Shown in pieces: positions 19,108 through 28,788 of a DNA stretch of 64,000 bases. The notes below the pieces were generated by a model. That model was given only the letters and a program-made list of their open reading frames with translations. It did not search any database and was not told the origin of the DNA. This DNA is from Leucobacter triazinivorans (GTDB taxonomy: Bacteria; Actinomycetota; Actinomycetes; Actinomycetales; Microbacteriaceae): contig NZ_CP035806.1 in NCBI RefSeq assembly GCF_004208635.1, positions 186,001 to 250,000 on the forward strand, in the 5' to 3' direction. Position 1 is the stretch's first letter. Each line of letters begins with the position of its first letter. The translations under genes were made by a program, and so were the position numbers.

Positions 19108-19111
<4 letters not shown>
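18779..19111 (+). CDS. Small Rieske-type [2Fe-2S] ferredoxin
   Basis: 110 residues forming a stand-alone Rieske domain. The cluster ligands are Cys44 and His46 (TCSHG) and Cys63 and His66 (ECWAH), the spacing of dioxygenase-type Rieske ferredoxins. No oxygenase is nearby. Embedding between sufD and sufC is typical of actinobacteria, where it is presumed to serve cluster assembly electron transfer or to be a client, but its exact job is unproven. GTG start at 18779 follows the sufD stop; its end overlaps the sufC ATG. Confidence 0.9.
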
Positions 19112-19872
<761 letters not shown>

Positions 19873-19885
19873 CGCGCGCCTGGTC

Positions 19886-19891
19886 TAGGCT
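19886..19891 (+). promoter_or_regulatory. -10 element of the SufT-like gene, leaderless type
   Basis: TAGGCTGG ending 8 nt before ATG 19899. It would allow transcription of the SufT-like gene, and perhaps zwf-opcA-gnd-pgl, apart from the suf operon. Confidence 0.55.
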
Positions 19892-19898
19892 GGTGCAC

Positions 19899-20249
19899 AT
19901 GAGCGACGAAGCAACGACCGTTCCGCAGTCGATCGATCCCGAGTTCCGCGAGCAGTCGCTCGAGGCGCTCAAGAACGTCTCGGACCCCGAGCTCGGCGTG
20001 AACATCGTCGACCTCGGCCTGATCTACGATCTGGCCTTCGACGAGGAGCACGACGCGCTCGTGATCAGCATGACGCTCACGAGCGCCGGCTGCCCGCTCA
20101 CCGATGTCATCGAGAACGACATCGCGGAGGCGCTCGACGGGCTCGTAACGGCGTTCCGCATCAACTGGGTGTGGATGCCGCCGTGGACCCCCGAGCGGAT
20201 CACCGACGACGGTCGCGACATGATGCGCGCGTTGGGCTTCGCCATCTAG
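19899..20249 (+). CDS. sufT: Metal-sulfur cluster assembly factor (DUF59/SufT-like)
   Basis: 116-residue MIP18/DUF59 protein involved in maturation of Fe-S enzymes. Family blocks: DPELGVNIVDLGLIYDL, the conserved Cys in LTSAGCPLT, and WMPPWTPERIT. The ATG at 19899 is preferred over 19893 because it fits the leaderless promoter. It ends exactly where zwf begins (TAG then ATG). Confidence 0.9.
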   Translation: MSDEATTVPQSIDPEFREQSLEALKNVSDPELGVNIVDLGLIYDLAFDEEHDALVISMTLTSAGCPLTDVIENDIAEALDGLVTAFRINWVWMPPWTPERITDDGRDMMRALGFAI

Positions 20250-21788
20250 ATGGGGATGCCCAACCCGCTGCGCTCGCCCGACGATCCTCGCCTCAGCAGG
20301 ATCGCCGGGCCGAGCGCACTCGTCATCTTCGGCGTGACCGGCGACCTGTCGCGCAAGAAGCTGATGCCCGCGGTCTACGATCTGGCGAATCGCGGGCTCC
20401 TGCCTCCCGGCTTCGCCCTCGTCGGGTTCGCGCGGCGCGACTGGGCCGACCGCGACTTCGCCGAGATCGTGCACGACGCGGTGCGCAAGCACGCGCGAAC
20501 CCCGTTCCGCGAGGAGATCTGGCGGCAGCTCGCCCAGGGCATCCGGTTCGTGCAGGGGCAGTTCGACGACCCCGCGGCCTACCGCCGCCTGCGCGACACG
20601 GTGGACGCGCTCGATCGGGAGCGCGGTACGATGGGCAACCACGCCTTCTACCTCTCGATCCCGCCTCGGTCGTTCCCCGAGGTCGCTCGTCAACTGAGCA
20701 GCTCCGGTCTCGTGGATCGCACGAGCGAGGGGCAGGATCGGCCCTGGCGCCGGGTCGTGATCGAGAAGCCCTTCGGGCACGATCTCGGCTCCGCACGCGC
20801 CCTCAACGATGCGCTCGAGTCGACCTTTCCCGCGGACGCGATCTTCCGCATCGATCACTACCTCGGCAAGGAGACGGTGCAGAACATCCTCTCCCTGCGC
20901 TTCGCCAACACGATGTACGAGCCGATCTGGAATCGCAACTACGTCGACCACGTGCAGATCACCATGGCTGAGGAGATCGGTGTCGGCGGTCGCGCCGGGT
21001 ACTACGACGGGGTCGGGGCGGCGCGCGACGTGATCCAGAATCACCTGCTGCAGCTGCTCGCCCTCACCGCGATGGAGGAGCCCATCAGCCTGAGCGCCGA
21101 GCACCTGCGGGCCGAGAAGGAGAAGGTGCTCGAGGCCGTCAAACTGCCCGAGGATCTCGCGGGCGCAGTGGCCCGCGGACAGTACGCGGGCGGATGGCAG
21201 GGCGGCGAGCTGGTCAGCGGCTTCCTCGCGGAGGAGGGCATGCACCCCCGTTCGCGCACCGAGACCTACGCCGCCATGCGGCTCAACGTCAACACCCGGC
21301 GCTGGGCCGGCGTGCCGTTCTACCTGCGCACCGGCAAGCGCCTCGGACGCCGCGTCACCGAGATCGCCGTGGTCTTCCGGAAAGAGGCGGGCGAGCTGTT
21401 CGGACAGGCGGAGACCACCGAGCAGGGATCGAACGCGCTCGTGATCCGAGTGCAGCCGGATGAGGGGATCACGATCCGGTTCGGCGCGAAGGTCCCCGGG
21501 ACCGCCGCACGGGTGCGCGACGTCACCATGGACTTCGGGTACGGCCACGCCTTCACCGAGGCGAGCCCCGAAGCCTACGAGCGTCTGATCCTCGATGTGC
21601 TGCTCGGGGACGCGCCGCTGTTCCCGCGGCAGCGGGAGGTGGAACTGTCCTGGCGCATCCTCGATCCGATCGAGGCGCACTGGGCCGCGCTCGACGAGCC
21701 GCTCGAGCAGTACGCACCGGGTTCCTGGGGCCCCGAGTCGGCGGCTCGGCTGCTCGCGCGCGACGGGCGCAGCTGGAGGCGGCCGTGA
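20250..21788 (+). CDS. zwf: Glucose-6-phosphate 1-dehydrogenase
   Basis: First enzyme of the oxidative pentose phosphate pathway; makes 6-phosphogluconolactone and NADPH. 512 residues. Dinucleotide motif GVTGDLSRKKLMP, active-site RIDHYLGKETVQN and EKPFGHDL are clear. ATG 20250 directly follows the SufT-like stop; ATG 20256 is an alternative. The GTG of opcA overlaps its stop. Confidence 0.96.
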   Translation: MGMPNPLRSPDDPRLSRIAGPSALVIFGVTGDLSRKKLMPAVYDLANRGLLPPGFALVGFARRDWADRDFAEIVHDAVRKHARTPFREEIWRQLAQGIRFVQGQFDDPAAYRRLRDTVDALDRERGTMGNHAFYLSIPPRSFPEVARQLSSSGLVDRTSEGQDRPWRRVVIEKPFGHDLGSARALNDALESTFPADAIFRIDHYLGKETVQNILSLRFANTMYEPIWNRNYVDHVQITMAEEIGVGGRAGYYDGVGAARDVIQNHLLQLLALTAMEEPISLSAEHLRAEKEKVLEAVKLPEDLAGAVARGQYAGGWQGGELVSGFLAEEGMHPRSRTETYAAMRLNVNTRRWAGVPFYLRTGKRLGRRVTEIAVVFRKEAGELFGQAETTEQGSNALVIRVQPDEGITIRFGAKVPGTAARVRDVTMDFGYGHAFTEASPEAYERLILDVLLGDAPLFPRQREVELSWRILDPIEAHWAALDEPLEQYAPGSWGPESAARLLARDGRSWRRP

Positions 21789-22753
21789 TCGAGGAGCTTC
21801 CGGGAACGAACATCGGCGAGGTGGCCCGCCGACTGGTGTCCATGCGGCAGGAGAGCGGAGTCGCGGCACTCGGACGTGTGCTGACGCTCGTGATCGCTGC
21901 GGCCGGACCGCTCGACGAGGCGGTGGTCGAAGCAGCGAACCACGCCTCCAACGAGCACCCGATGCGCGTGATCGTGCTGCTCACCCGGCCCGAGGGTCCG
22001 GCGCGTCTGGACGCCGAGATCCGGGTCGGGGCAGACGCGGGAGCGAGCGAGGTCGTCGTACTGCGCGCATACGGCGAAGCCAGTTCGGGTATCGAGAGCC
22101 TCGTCACCGGGCTGCTGCTGCCGGACGCTCCCGTGGTGGTCTGGTGGCCGGCCGAGGCCCCCGAGCATCCCGGCACCGACCCGCTCGGCCGCATCGCCCA
22201 GCGCCGCATCACCGACAGTGCCGCGGTGATCGATCCCGAAGCTCAGATGCGCCGCATCGCAGCGTACTCGCCCGGCGACACCGACCTCGCCTGGACGCGC
22301 GTGACCCGCTGGCGCGAGTACCTCGCCGCGGTGCTCGACCAGCCGCCCTACGATCCCGTGACGTCGGTGGAGGTGGTCGGCGCGGCCGGCTCCATGTCGA
22401 CGCAGCTGCTCGCGGCCTGGCTGCAGCTCGCCTTCGAGGTGCCGGCAATCTGCCGCCTGCCCGATGGGGATCATCCCGCGGAGGGGGTCCGGTCGGTCAC
22501 GCTTTCGCGGGCGGCCGGCGACGCCGTGCTGCAGCGGATCACCGCGTCGCAGACCCTGCTGCATCAGCCGGGCCACCCGACGCACGAGATCGTACTGCCG
22601 CGCCGCACGCTGAGCGAGTGCCTGGCCGAAGAACTGCGCCGCCTCGACGAGGACATCATGTACCGGCGGGTGCTCGAGCGGCTCGGCCGCATCCGAGCGG
22701 CCCAGCAGACGAACGACGATCGGACGAGTGGATGGAGCACGAAGCATGAGTGA
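21785..22753 (+). CDS. opcA: Glucose-6-phosphate dehydrogenase assembly protein OpcA
   Basis: Actinobacterial/cyanobacterial partner protein needed for full Zwf activity. 322 residues with OpcA hallmarks TNIGEVARRLV at the start, APVVVWWPAEAP in the middle and EELRRLDEDIMYRRVL near the end. GTG start overlaps the zwf stop (GTGA). Its stop lies 8 nt inside gnd. Confidence 0.93.
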   Translation: MIEELPGTNIGEVARRLVSMRQESGVAALGRVLTLVIAAAGPLDEAVVEAANHASNEHPMRVIVLLTRPEGPARLDAEIRVGADAGASEVVVLRAYGEASSGIESLVTGLLLPDAPVVVWWPAEAPEHPGTDPLGRIAQRRITDSAAVIDPEAQMRRIAAYSPGDTDLAWTRVTRWREYLAAVLDQPPYDPVTSVEVVGAAGSMSTQLLAAWLQLAFEVPAICRLPDGDHPAEGVRSVTLSRAAGDAVLQRITASQTLLHQPGHPTHEIVLPRRTLSECLAEELRRLDEDIMYRRVLERLGRIRAAQQTNDDRTSGWSTKHE

Positions 22754-24197
22754 GTCCGGGACGCGCGAACGCGCCGCCAACATCGGCGTGGTCGGCCTGG
22801 CGGTCATGGGCGCGAACCTCGCGCGCAATCTCGCCAGCCGCGAGGGGAACACCGTCGCGGTGCTCAACCGCAGCCGCAGTCGCACCGATGAGCTGATCGC
22901 CGCGCACCCGGAAGCCGGCTTCGTGCCCGCCCACTCCTTCGAGGAGTTCGCGACGAGCCTCGCCCGACCTCGGACGGCGATCATCATGGTGCAGGCCGGC
23001 GCGGCGACCGACGCGACGATCGATGAGCTGGTGCGCGTCTTCGAGCCGGGCGACATCATCGTGGACGGAGGCAACGCGTACTTCCCGGACACGATCCGCC
23101 GCGAACGCGCCGTGCGGCAGACCGGGATCAACTTCGTGGGCGCCGGAATCTCAGGCGGCGAGGAGGGGGCGCTACACGGGCCCAGCATCATGCCGGGCGG
23201 TTCGGACGACGCCTGGGAGACGCTCGGCCCGATCCTGCGCTCGATCGCGGCGGTCGCCGAGGGCGAGCCCTGCGTCGCGCACATGGGGCACGACGGCGCG
23301 GGGCACTTCGTCAAGATGGTGCACAACGGCATCGAGTACGCCGATATGCAGCTCATCGCGGAGGCCTACGACCTCATCCGCAGAGGGACGGGCAAGACTC
23401 CCGCCGAGATCGCCGAGGTGTTCGCCGAGTGGAACCGGGGCGAGCTCGAGTCGTACCTCATCGAGATCACCGCCGAGGTGCTCCGGCAGGTCGACGCCGC
23501 GACGGGCGCACCGCTCGTCGACGTGATCCTCGATCAGGCGGGCGCCAAGGGTACGGGCGCTTGGACGGTGCAGACCGCGCTGTCGCTCGGCGTTCCGGTC
23601 TCCGGCATCGCGGAGGCGACGTTCGCGCGCTCCCTCTCCGCGCATCCCGAGCAGCGCGCCGCCGCGGCCAACCTCCCGGGCCCCGCGGTGATCCCGGACC
23701 CAGCCGATCACTCCGCCTTCATCGAGGACGTGCGACAGGCGCTGTACGCGTCGAAGATCGTGGCGTACTCTCAGGGCTTCGACGAGATCCGCGCGGGGGC
23801 CGCCGAGTACGACTGGAGCATCGACCTCGGCGCCGTGGCGCGCATCTGGCGCGCCGGGTGCATCATCAGGGCCCAGTTCCTCAACCGGATCGCGGACGCC
23901 TACGCGCAGCAGCCGGAGCTTCCCCTGCTCATGGCGGCGCCGTACTTCGCCGAGGCGCTCGGCCGCGGTCAGGAGTCGTGGCGCCGCGTCGTGATCCACG
24001 CGACCCGCACCGGCACTCCCGCTCCCGCGTTCTCCTCGTCGCTGGCCTACTACGACGGCCTGCGCGCCGAACGCCTGCCCGCCGCACTCGTGCAGGGCCA
24101 GCGCGACTTCTTCGGCGCCCACACGTATCAGCGCGTCGACCGTCCGGGGCGCTTCCACACGCTCTGGTCGGGCGACCGCTCGGAGACCGAGGCCTAG
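22746..24197 (+). CDS. gnd: 6-phosphogluconate dehydrogenase (decarboxylating)
   Basis: Oxidises 6-phosphogluconate to ribulose-5-phosphate with CO2 release and NADPH. 483 residues. Motifs: GVVGLAVMGANLARNLASR (cofactor), GAGISGGEEGALHGPS (substrate), HNGIEYADMQLI and GTGAWTVQTAL. ATG 22746 lies inside the opcA 3' end; the upstream ATG at 22728 overlaps opcA further and is less likely. In many actinobacteria opcA is followed by pgl directly, so gnd is an insertion into the usual order. Confidence 0.95.
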   Translation: MSESGTRERAANIGVVGLAVMGANLARNLASREGNTVAVLNRSRSRTDELIAAHPEAGFVPAHSFEEFATSLARPRTAIIMVQAGAATDATIDELVRVFEPGDIIVDGGNAYFPDTIRRERAVRQTGINFVGAGISGGEEGALHGPSIMPGGSDDAWETLGPILRSIAAVAEGEPCVAHMGHDGAGHFVKMVHNGIEYADMQLIAEAYDLIRRGTGKTPAEIAEVFAEWNRGELESYLIEITAEVLRQVDAATGAPLVDVILDQAGAKGTGAWTVQTALSLGVPVSGIAEATFARSLSAHPEQRAAAANLPGPAVIPDPADHSAFIEDVRQALYASKIVAYSQGFDEIRAGAAEYDWSIDLGAVARIWRAGCIIRAQFLNRIADAYAQQPELPLLMAAPYFAEALGRGQESWRRVVIHATRTGTPAPAFSSSLAYYDGLRAERLPAALVQGQRDFFGAHTYQRVDRPGRFHTLWSGDRSETEA

Positions 24198-24200
24198 CCG

Positions 24201-24938
24201 GTGACCACGATGCGGATCGAGCGCGCCGCCGACCTCGACGGGGTGAGCGCCGCCGTCTCCGACGCGCTGCTCGACGGCTGCCGCGCACTGCAGGCGGAGG
24301 GCGCGGTGCCGTGCATCGTGCTCACAGGCGGCAGCGGGGGAGCGCGGGTGCTGCAGGATCTCGCGGCCCACCCGCGGCTCGGCTCGGTCGACTGGGGGCG
24401 CGTCCGTTTCCTGTGGGGCGACGAACGCTGGGTGCCGCAGGGGCACGAGGACCGCAACGACCTGCTCGCAGACGCCACCCTCTTCGCCGCGGTGGAAGTG
24501 GATCCCGAGCTCGTTCACCGCATGCCCGCCTGCGATTCCGGACTCTCCCTCGACCAGGCCGCCGCCGCGTACGCGCGCCTGGTCGCGGGCATCGCGCGGA
24601 TCGACTTCGGGCTCAGCGGAGTGGGACCCGACGGCCACGTCGCCTCGCTCTTTCCCGGGAGGGAGGATCTGCTGCGCGACGGCCCGGGAGTGCCCGACGC
24701 GATCCCCGTGCGCGACTCGCCGAAGCCCCCTTCGGAGCGGATATCGCTGACGCTTCCCGCGCTGTGCCGCGCCGAGCGCACCTGGCTGATCGCCGCCGGT
24801 GCGGCCAAGGCGGATGCCGTATCGCGGATCGCTTTCCGCGAGCAACCGCTGCTGCCGGGCGCGCGCCTGCGCGGCCGCACCGAGACGGTGCTCTGGGCCG
24901 ACGCTGCCGCGCTCGCGGGGACGCATCCGCCCGCCTGA
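24201..24938 (+). CDS. pgl: 6-phosphogluconolactonase
   Basis: Hydrolyses 6-phosphogluconolactone between Zwf and Gnd. 245 residues of the DevB/SOL family. Recognised by VLTGGSGGARVL, FLWGDERWVPQGHEDRN and LSGVGPDGHVASLFPG, which replaces the more common GMGxDGHxASLFP. The GTG start is 3 nt after the gnd stop; an internal ATG at 24210 is possible. Last gene of zwf-opcA-gnd-pgl. Confidence 0.93.
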   Translation: MTTMRIERAADLDGVSAAVSDALLDGCRALQAEGAVPCIVLTGGSGGARVLQDLAAHPRLGSVDWGRVRFLWGDERWVPQGHEDRNDLLADATLFAAVEVDPELVHRMPACDSGLSLDQAAAAYARLVAGIARIDFGLSGVGPDGHVASLFPGREDLLRDGPGVPDAIPVRDSPKPPSERISLTLPALCRAERTWLIAAGAAKADAVSRIAFREQPLLPGARLRGRTETVLWADAAALAGTHPPA

Positions 24939-25016
24939 GCGGCCCGTGCGGTGCTCCCGCGGATGCGTCGAGCGCCGAGGCACCCGGCTCGGATCGGATA
25001 TCGATACGACGTGACG

Positions 25017-25022
25017 TAGACT
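25017..25022 (+). promoter_or_regulatory. Putative -10 element of the ABC-F gene
   Basis: TAGACTGG, about 62 nt before ATG 25084, leaving a leader of roughly 55 nt with a ribosome site. The gene is thereby separate from the pentose phosphate operon. Confidence 0.5.
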
Positions 25023-25083
25023 GGCAAGGTTGTCCAAAACGGGGGATCCGCTCCCTCGCTGCATCCGGGAGTTGACCGCACAC

Positions 25084-26682
25084 ATGATCACCGTCGAAGA
25101 CCTCGCGATCGACGTCGGAGCACGACGCCTCATGGAGGGCGTCACCTTCCGTGTGAACCCGGGTGACAAGGTCGGGCTCGTCGGGCGCAACGGCGCCGGC
25201 AAGACCACCTTGACCCGCACGCTCTCGGGCGAACTGCAGCCCGCCGAGGGCAGCGTCACCGTCGCCGGAGAACTCGGCTTCCTCCCTCAGGATCCGCGCA
25301 CGGGCGACCCCGAGCAGATCGCTCGGCACCGGATCCTCGACGCCCGGGGGCTCGGCACGCTCACCAAGAACATCGCACAGGCGTCGGAGGACATGGCCTC
25401 CGACGATCCCGCCGTTGCAGAGAAGGCGATGAAGCGCTTCGGCAACCTGACGGACCGGTTTCACGCGCTCGGGGGCTATGCGGCCGAGTCCGAGGCCGCA
25501 TCGATCTCCAACAACCTCGGGCTGCCGGATCGTATCCTCGATCAACCGCTGAAGACCCTCTCCGGCGGGCAGCGCCGACGCATCGAGCTCGCCCGCATCC
25601 TGTTCTCGGACGCCGACACGATGATCCTCGACGAGCCGACCAACCACCTCGACGCCGACTCGATCGTGTGGTTGCGCGAGTTTCTGAAGAACTACAAGGG
25701 CGGCGTGATCGTCATCTCCCACGACATCGAACTCGTGGGGGAGACCGTCAACCGGGTCTTCTACCTGGACGCGAACCGCCAGGTCATCGACATCTACAAC
25801 ATGAACTGGAAGCTCTACCTGCGGCAGCGCGCGGCCGACGAGGAGCGCCGCCGCAAGGAGCGCACGAACGTCGAGAAGAAGGCCTCGGCGCTGAAGGATC
25901 AGGCGGCGAAGTTCGGGGCGAAGGCGTCGAAGGCCGCCGCTGCGCATCAGATGGTCGCGCGCGCGGAGAAGATGCTCTCAGGCCTCGAAGAGGTGCGTCA
26001 GGTCGACCGCGTGGCCAAGCTGCGGTTCCCGGATCCCGCGCCCTGCGGGAAGACGCCGCTCATGGCCTCCGGTCTCTCGAAGTCCTTCGGGTCGCTCGAG
26101 ATCTTCGCGGGCGTGGATCTCGCGATCGACCGCGGCTCGAAGGTCGTCGTGCTGGGACTCAACGGCGCGGGCAAGACCACGCTGCTGCGCCTCCTCGCCC
26201 AGGTGGACGCGCCCGATACCGGCGAGATCGTCGCCGGCCACGGTCTGAAGGTCGGATACTACGCGCAGGAGCACGAGACCCTCGACGTGCGGGCGAGCGT
26301 GCTGCAGAACATGGTGTCGGTGTCGCAGCACCTCACCGAGACGGAGGCGCGCAGGGTGCTCGGCTCCTTCCTGTTCACCGGGGACGATGTGCACAAGCCG
26401 GCGGGCGTGCTCTCCGGCGGGGAGAAGACCCGCCTCGCACTCGCGATGCTCGTCGTCTCGAGCGCCAATGTGCTGCTGCTCGACGAGCCCACGAACAACC
26501 TCGATCCCGCGAGCCGCGAGGAGATCCTCGATGCGCTCGCCCACTTCTCGGGTGCCGTGGTGCTCGTGTCTCACGATCAGGGCGCTGTGGAGGCGCTGAA
26601 CCCGGAACGGGTGCTCATCATGCCCGAGGCCACCGAGGACCACTGGTCGAAGGAGTATCTGGAACTTATCGAGCTCGCATAG
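25084..26682 (+). CDS. ABC-F family ribosome-associated ATPase
   Basis: Soluble protein of 532 residues with two ABC domains and no membrane spans. Walker A sequences are GRNGAGKTT and GLNGAGKTT, signatures LSGGQRRRIELARI and LSGGEKTRLALAML, Walker B MILDEPTNHLD and LLLDEPTNNLD. The linker between domains is charged (RAADEERRRKERTNVEKK), the ABC-F hallmark. Such proteins act on the ribosome as translation factors or antibiotic-protection factors; the housekeeping role is more likely here. ATG 25084 has GGGAG ahead. The frame opens at a TTG at 25030, judged too far upstream. Confidence 0.9.
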   Translation: MITVEDLAIDVGARRLMEGVTFRVNPGDKVGLVGRNGAGKTTLTRTLSGELQPAEGSVTVAGELGFLPQDPRTGDPEQIARHRILDARGLGTLTKNIAQASEDMASDDPAVAEKAMKRFGNLTDRFHALGGYAAESEAASISNNLGLPDRILDQPLKTLSGGQRRRIELARILFSDADTMILDEPTNHLDADSIVWLREFLKNYKGGVIVISHDIELVGETVNRVFYLDANRQVIDIYNMNWKLYLRQRAADEERRRKERTNVEKKASALKDQAAKFGAKASKAAAAHQMVARAEKMLSGLEEVRQVDRVAKLRFPDPAPCGKTPLMASGLSKSFGSLEIFAGVDLAIDRGSKVVVLGLNGAGKTTLLRLLAQVDAPDTGEIVAGHGLKVGYYAQEHETLDVRASVLQNMVSVSQHLTETEARRVLGSFLFTGDDVHKPAGVLSGGEKTRLALAMLVVSSANVLLLDEPTNNLDPASREEILDALAHFSGAVVLVSHDQGAVEALNPERVLIMPEATEDHWSKEYLELIELA

Positions 26683-26707
26683 CCCGCCGCACGCGCGACG
26701 GGCGGGC
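26682..26707 (+). terminator. Possible terminator between convergent ABC-F and cutinase-like genes
   Basis: GCCCGCC (26682-26688) pairs with GGCGGGC (26701-26707) around a 12-nt loop. It begins at the ABC-F stop and ends 6 nt before the convergent stop. There is no T-run, so the support is moderate. Confidence 0.4.
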
Positions 26708-26713
26708 GCGGGA

Positions 26714-27661
26714 TCAGCGTCGCCCGGGGTCCGGCTCCGTCCCGTCTGCCCCGGCGTCTCCCGTTTCTCCCGCGTCCTCGGCAGCGTCGGCGTCCTCCGC
26801 GTCGTCGGCGTTCTCCGCGTCGTCGGCGTTCTCCGCGTCGTCGGCGTTCTCCGCGTCGTCGGCAGCAGGACGCGGAGGATCCAGACGCGTGATCGCGAAC
26901 GCGGCGCCATCCTGCTGCATCCCGTTGCTGTAGTACTCGACGTGCGGCTCCTCGTCGAGATCGAGGCTGCTCTGGCAGACGAAGTCGCCGGCCACGCAGT
27001 AGTCCCGCAGACGCTCGGCATAGGCGTCGAGGCTGCCCGGGGGGCGGGGGAGGATTCCGTTCATGCGGGCGTCGTAACTCCCGTAGTCGAATGCCTCGCT
27101 CCCCACGAAGCGCGGATTGCCGTAGAAGACGACCGCGAGCACGCGCTGGGCCGCGGCCTCGCTCAGCACGCCCGCTGCTCCGCCGACCAGCCGAGCCTCG
27201 GGCGCTGCGAGCGCGTCGCCGACGACGAGCGCGCCCTGCGAATAGCCGAGCAGCACGAAGCGCTGCTCCGCGCAGACCTCGGTCTGCAGATTGAGCGTCT
27301 CGATCAGCGTCCGGGCACCCAGCGTCCCGCCCGCCTGCACATCGGTGTCCGCCGGATAGTCGAGGTCGAGCTGCAGCACCTCGTCCGGCCGTGCGTCCGA
27401 GATCGCTCGGGCCACGGGGGAGAGCAGCTGCCCGCGCGACGGCTCCCCGGTGCCGCGTGCGGTCACCACGAGGTAGGGCAGGCACTCGAGCGGTTCGATC
27501 TCGAGCGGTGCGTCGAGCTCGTCCGAGACATCGGGCTCCGCCGGCTCCTCGGTCACCTCGGAGAGCGATTCGCGGGCCGCCGTCGCATCGATCGTCGGCG
27601 CGCAGGCGACGAGCGACAGGGTCGTTCCCGCGATCAACGCGGCCAGCAGCAGCCTACGCAT
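26714..27661 (-). CDS. Cutinase-like serine esterase lipoprotein with acidic repeat tail
   Basis: 315 residues. A short signal segment ends in a lipobox with Cys20 (LSLVAC), so it should be tethered outside. The alpha/beta-hydrolase core shows VVTARGTGEP near the oxyanion region, nucleophile motif GYSQGA, and likely Asp and His in CVAGDFVC and DEEPHVEYY. Cys pairs match the cutinase disulfides. The C-terminal 50 residues are an Asp/Ala/Glu tail with DDAENA repeats. ATG 27661 is chosen because AGGAGG lies about 12 nt upstream; it overlaps the SURF1 stop by 8 nt. Substrate unknown: lipid or polyester hydrolysis is the family role. Confidence 0.8.
   Translation of the reverse strand: MRRLLLAALIAGTTLSLVACAPTIDATAARESLSEVTEEPAEPDVSDELDAPLEIEPLECLPYLVVTARGTGEPSRGQLLSPVARAISDARPDEVLQLDLDYPADTDVQAGGTLGARTLIETLNLQTEVCAEQRFVLLGYSQGALVVGDALAAPEARLVGGAAGVLSEAAAQRVLAVVFYGNPRFVGSEAFDYGSYDARMNGILPRPPGSLDAYAERLRDYCVAGDFVCQSSLDLDEEPHVEYYSNGMQQDGAAFAITRLDPPRPAADDAENADDAENADDAENADDAEDADAAEDAGETGDAGADGTEPDPGRR
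26792..26863 (-). repeat. Four 18-bp tandem repeats encoding DDAENA/DDAEDA
   Basis: In-frame units at 26792, 26810, 26828 and 26846, the last three identical, the first with one changed base (Asn to Asp). They build an acidic, presumably disordered tail on the cutinase-like lipoprotein. Copy number may vary between strains. Confidence 0.95.
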
Positions 27662-28550
27662 CGAGCAGCGCATCCTCCTGCTCGGCATCGCTCGGGCCGC
27701 GCCGGCGCCGTCGTTCCTCGCTGCGGCGGTCCTGCTCGCGCACCACCGCGCTTCCCGCGTTGAGCGTGCGGTACTCCCGACGCGCGGCGTAGGCCACGCC
27801 GATCGCCGCGATCAGGATGAACACGTACCACTGCAGCGCATACGAGAGGTGCGGCCCCTCGTCGCGCTCGGGTTTCGCCGGCAGCACCCCGTGCTCGGCC
27901 GCGGGTTCCTCGGAGACGAGCATGCCGTAGGCGCCCGTGTAGGCGACGTCCTCAGATCCGGTGAGACGCGCCAACTCGGCGAGTTCGATGCTGGCGACCG
28001 TGCGGCCCGCCGTCGTGCGGCCCGGAATCGCGGGCTCCGACGCGCGCAAGCGGGCCACGACGTGCACCGGCCCCGCAGGTGGGCTGGGCAGATCCGCGCT
28101 GTCGATCTCGCCGCGTTCCGCTGCACCGCCGTCGATCGGCACCCAGCCGCGGTCGATGAAGAGCACGCCGCCGTCGTCCGTGCGGATCGGCTGGATCAGA
28201 TTGGATCCGACGCCCTGCGGGCCGGGCCGGTTGCGGGCGAGGAAGGCCTCCCCGATGTACTCTCCGTCGATGGAGACGGTGCGCCACTTCTGCGCGTCCT
28301 CGTCGAACGCGTCGCGGCGCGGGAGCTCCTCGGCCAATGGCACGGGCGCACCGTCGTAGTTGGCATCGATGCGCGCGATCTCGGCTCGGGCCTCGGCCCG
28401 CCGCTCGAACTGCCAGTTGCCGAGCAGCACGCACGCGATCGAGAAGATGAGCAGCATCGCTGCGTATCCCGCCCAGCGGGGTGAGCGCAGGAAGCCCCAG
28501 CCGATCCCGTTCCCGCGGTCCGCGGTCTTCGGTGCGCGCGCGTCAGTCAT
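27654..28550 (-). CDS. SURF1 family cytochrome oxidase assembly protein
   Basis: 298 residues with a membrane span near each end (about 26-46 and 237-256) and an external domain between, the SURF1 architecture. Conserved elements: LGNWQFERRAE after the first span, RTVSIDGEYIGE, and FIDRGWVP. SURF1 proteins help insert heme A into subunit I of the aa3 oxidase. The charged C-tail (RRSEERRRRRG) is an addition. Overlaps neighbours by 8 nt on both sides, so it is translated within a four-gene unit. Confidence 0.9.
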   Translation of the reverse strand: MTDARAPKTADRGNGIGWGFLRSPRWAGYAAMLLIFSIACVLLGNWQFERRAEARAEIARIDANYDGAPVPLAEELPRRDAFDEDAQKWRTVSIDGEYIGEAFLARNRPGPQGVGSNLIQPIRTDDGGVLFIDRGWVPIDGGAAERGEIDSADLPSPPAGPVHVVARLRASEPAIPGRTTAGRTVASIELAELARLTGSEDVAYTGAYGMLVSEEPAAEHGVLPAKPERDEGPHLSYALQWYVFILIAAIGVAYAARREYRTLNAGSAVVREQDRRSEERRRRRGPSDAEQEDALLDA

Positions 28551-28788
28551 CGAGATCGCCCACCGATCGGATCTCCAGCGGGAATTCGCGGGCGGCCAGG
28601 AAACCGCGCAGGGTCTCCAGGTGTGCGGAACAGGCTAGCCAGGTCTTGCGCCGATCCTCGCTGTGGATGCGGGGGTTGCGCCACAGTATGGCCGAGTCGG
28701 CGGCGTCTCGGCATCCTGCACGAGAGCACTCGAAACGGTGCTGGGGAGCCGCCCCGAGGGTCACCGGCGCACCCGGCTCGGGGATCAT
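28543..28788 (-). CDS. Small conserved protein with possible metal site
   Basis: 81 residues, no membrane span or signal. Three Cys and one His are spaced as C21-x4-C26 and C53-x2-H56 (FECSRAGC and WLACSAHLE), which looks like a zinc-binding knuckle pair. The position between DUF3099 and SURF1 is shared by related actinobacteria, where homologs are sometimes called acetone carboxylase without visible basis. The function is unknown. Both ends overlap the neighbouring genes. Confidence 0.7.
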   Translation of the reverse strand: MIPEPGAPVTLGAAPQHRFECSRAGCRDAADSAILWRNPRIHSEDRRKTWLACSAHLETLRGFLAAREFPLEIRSVGDLDD

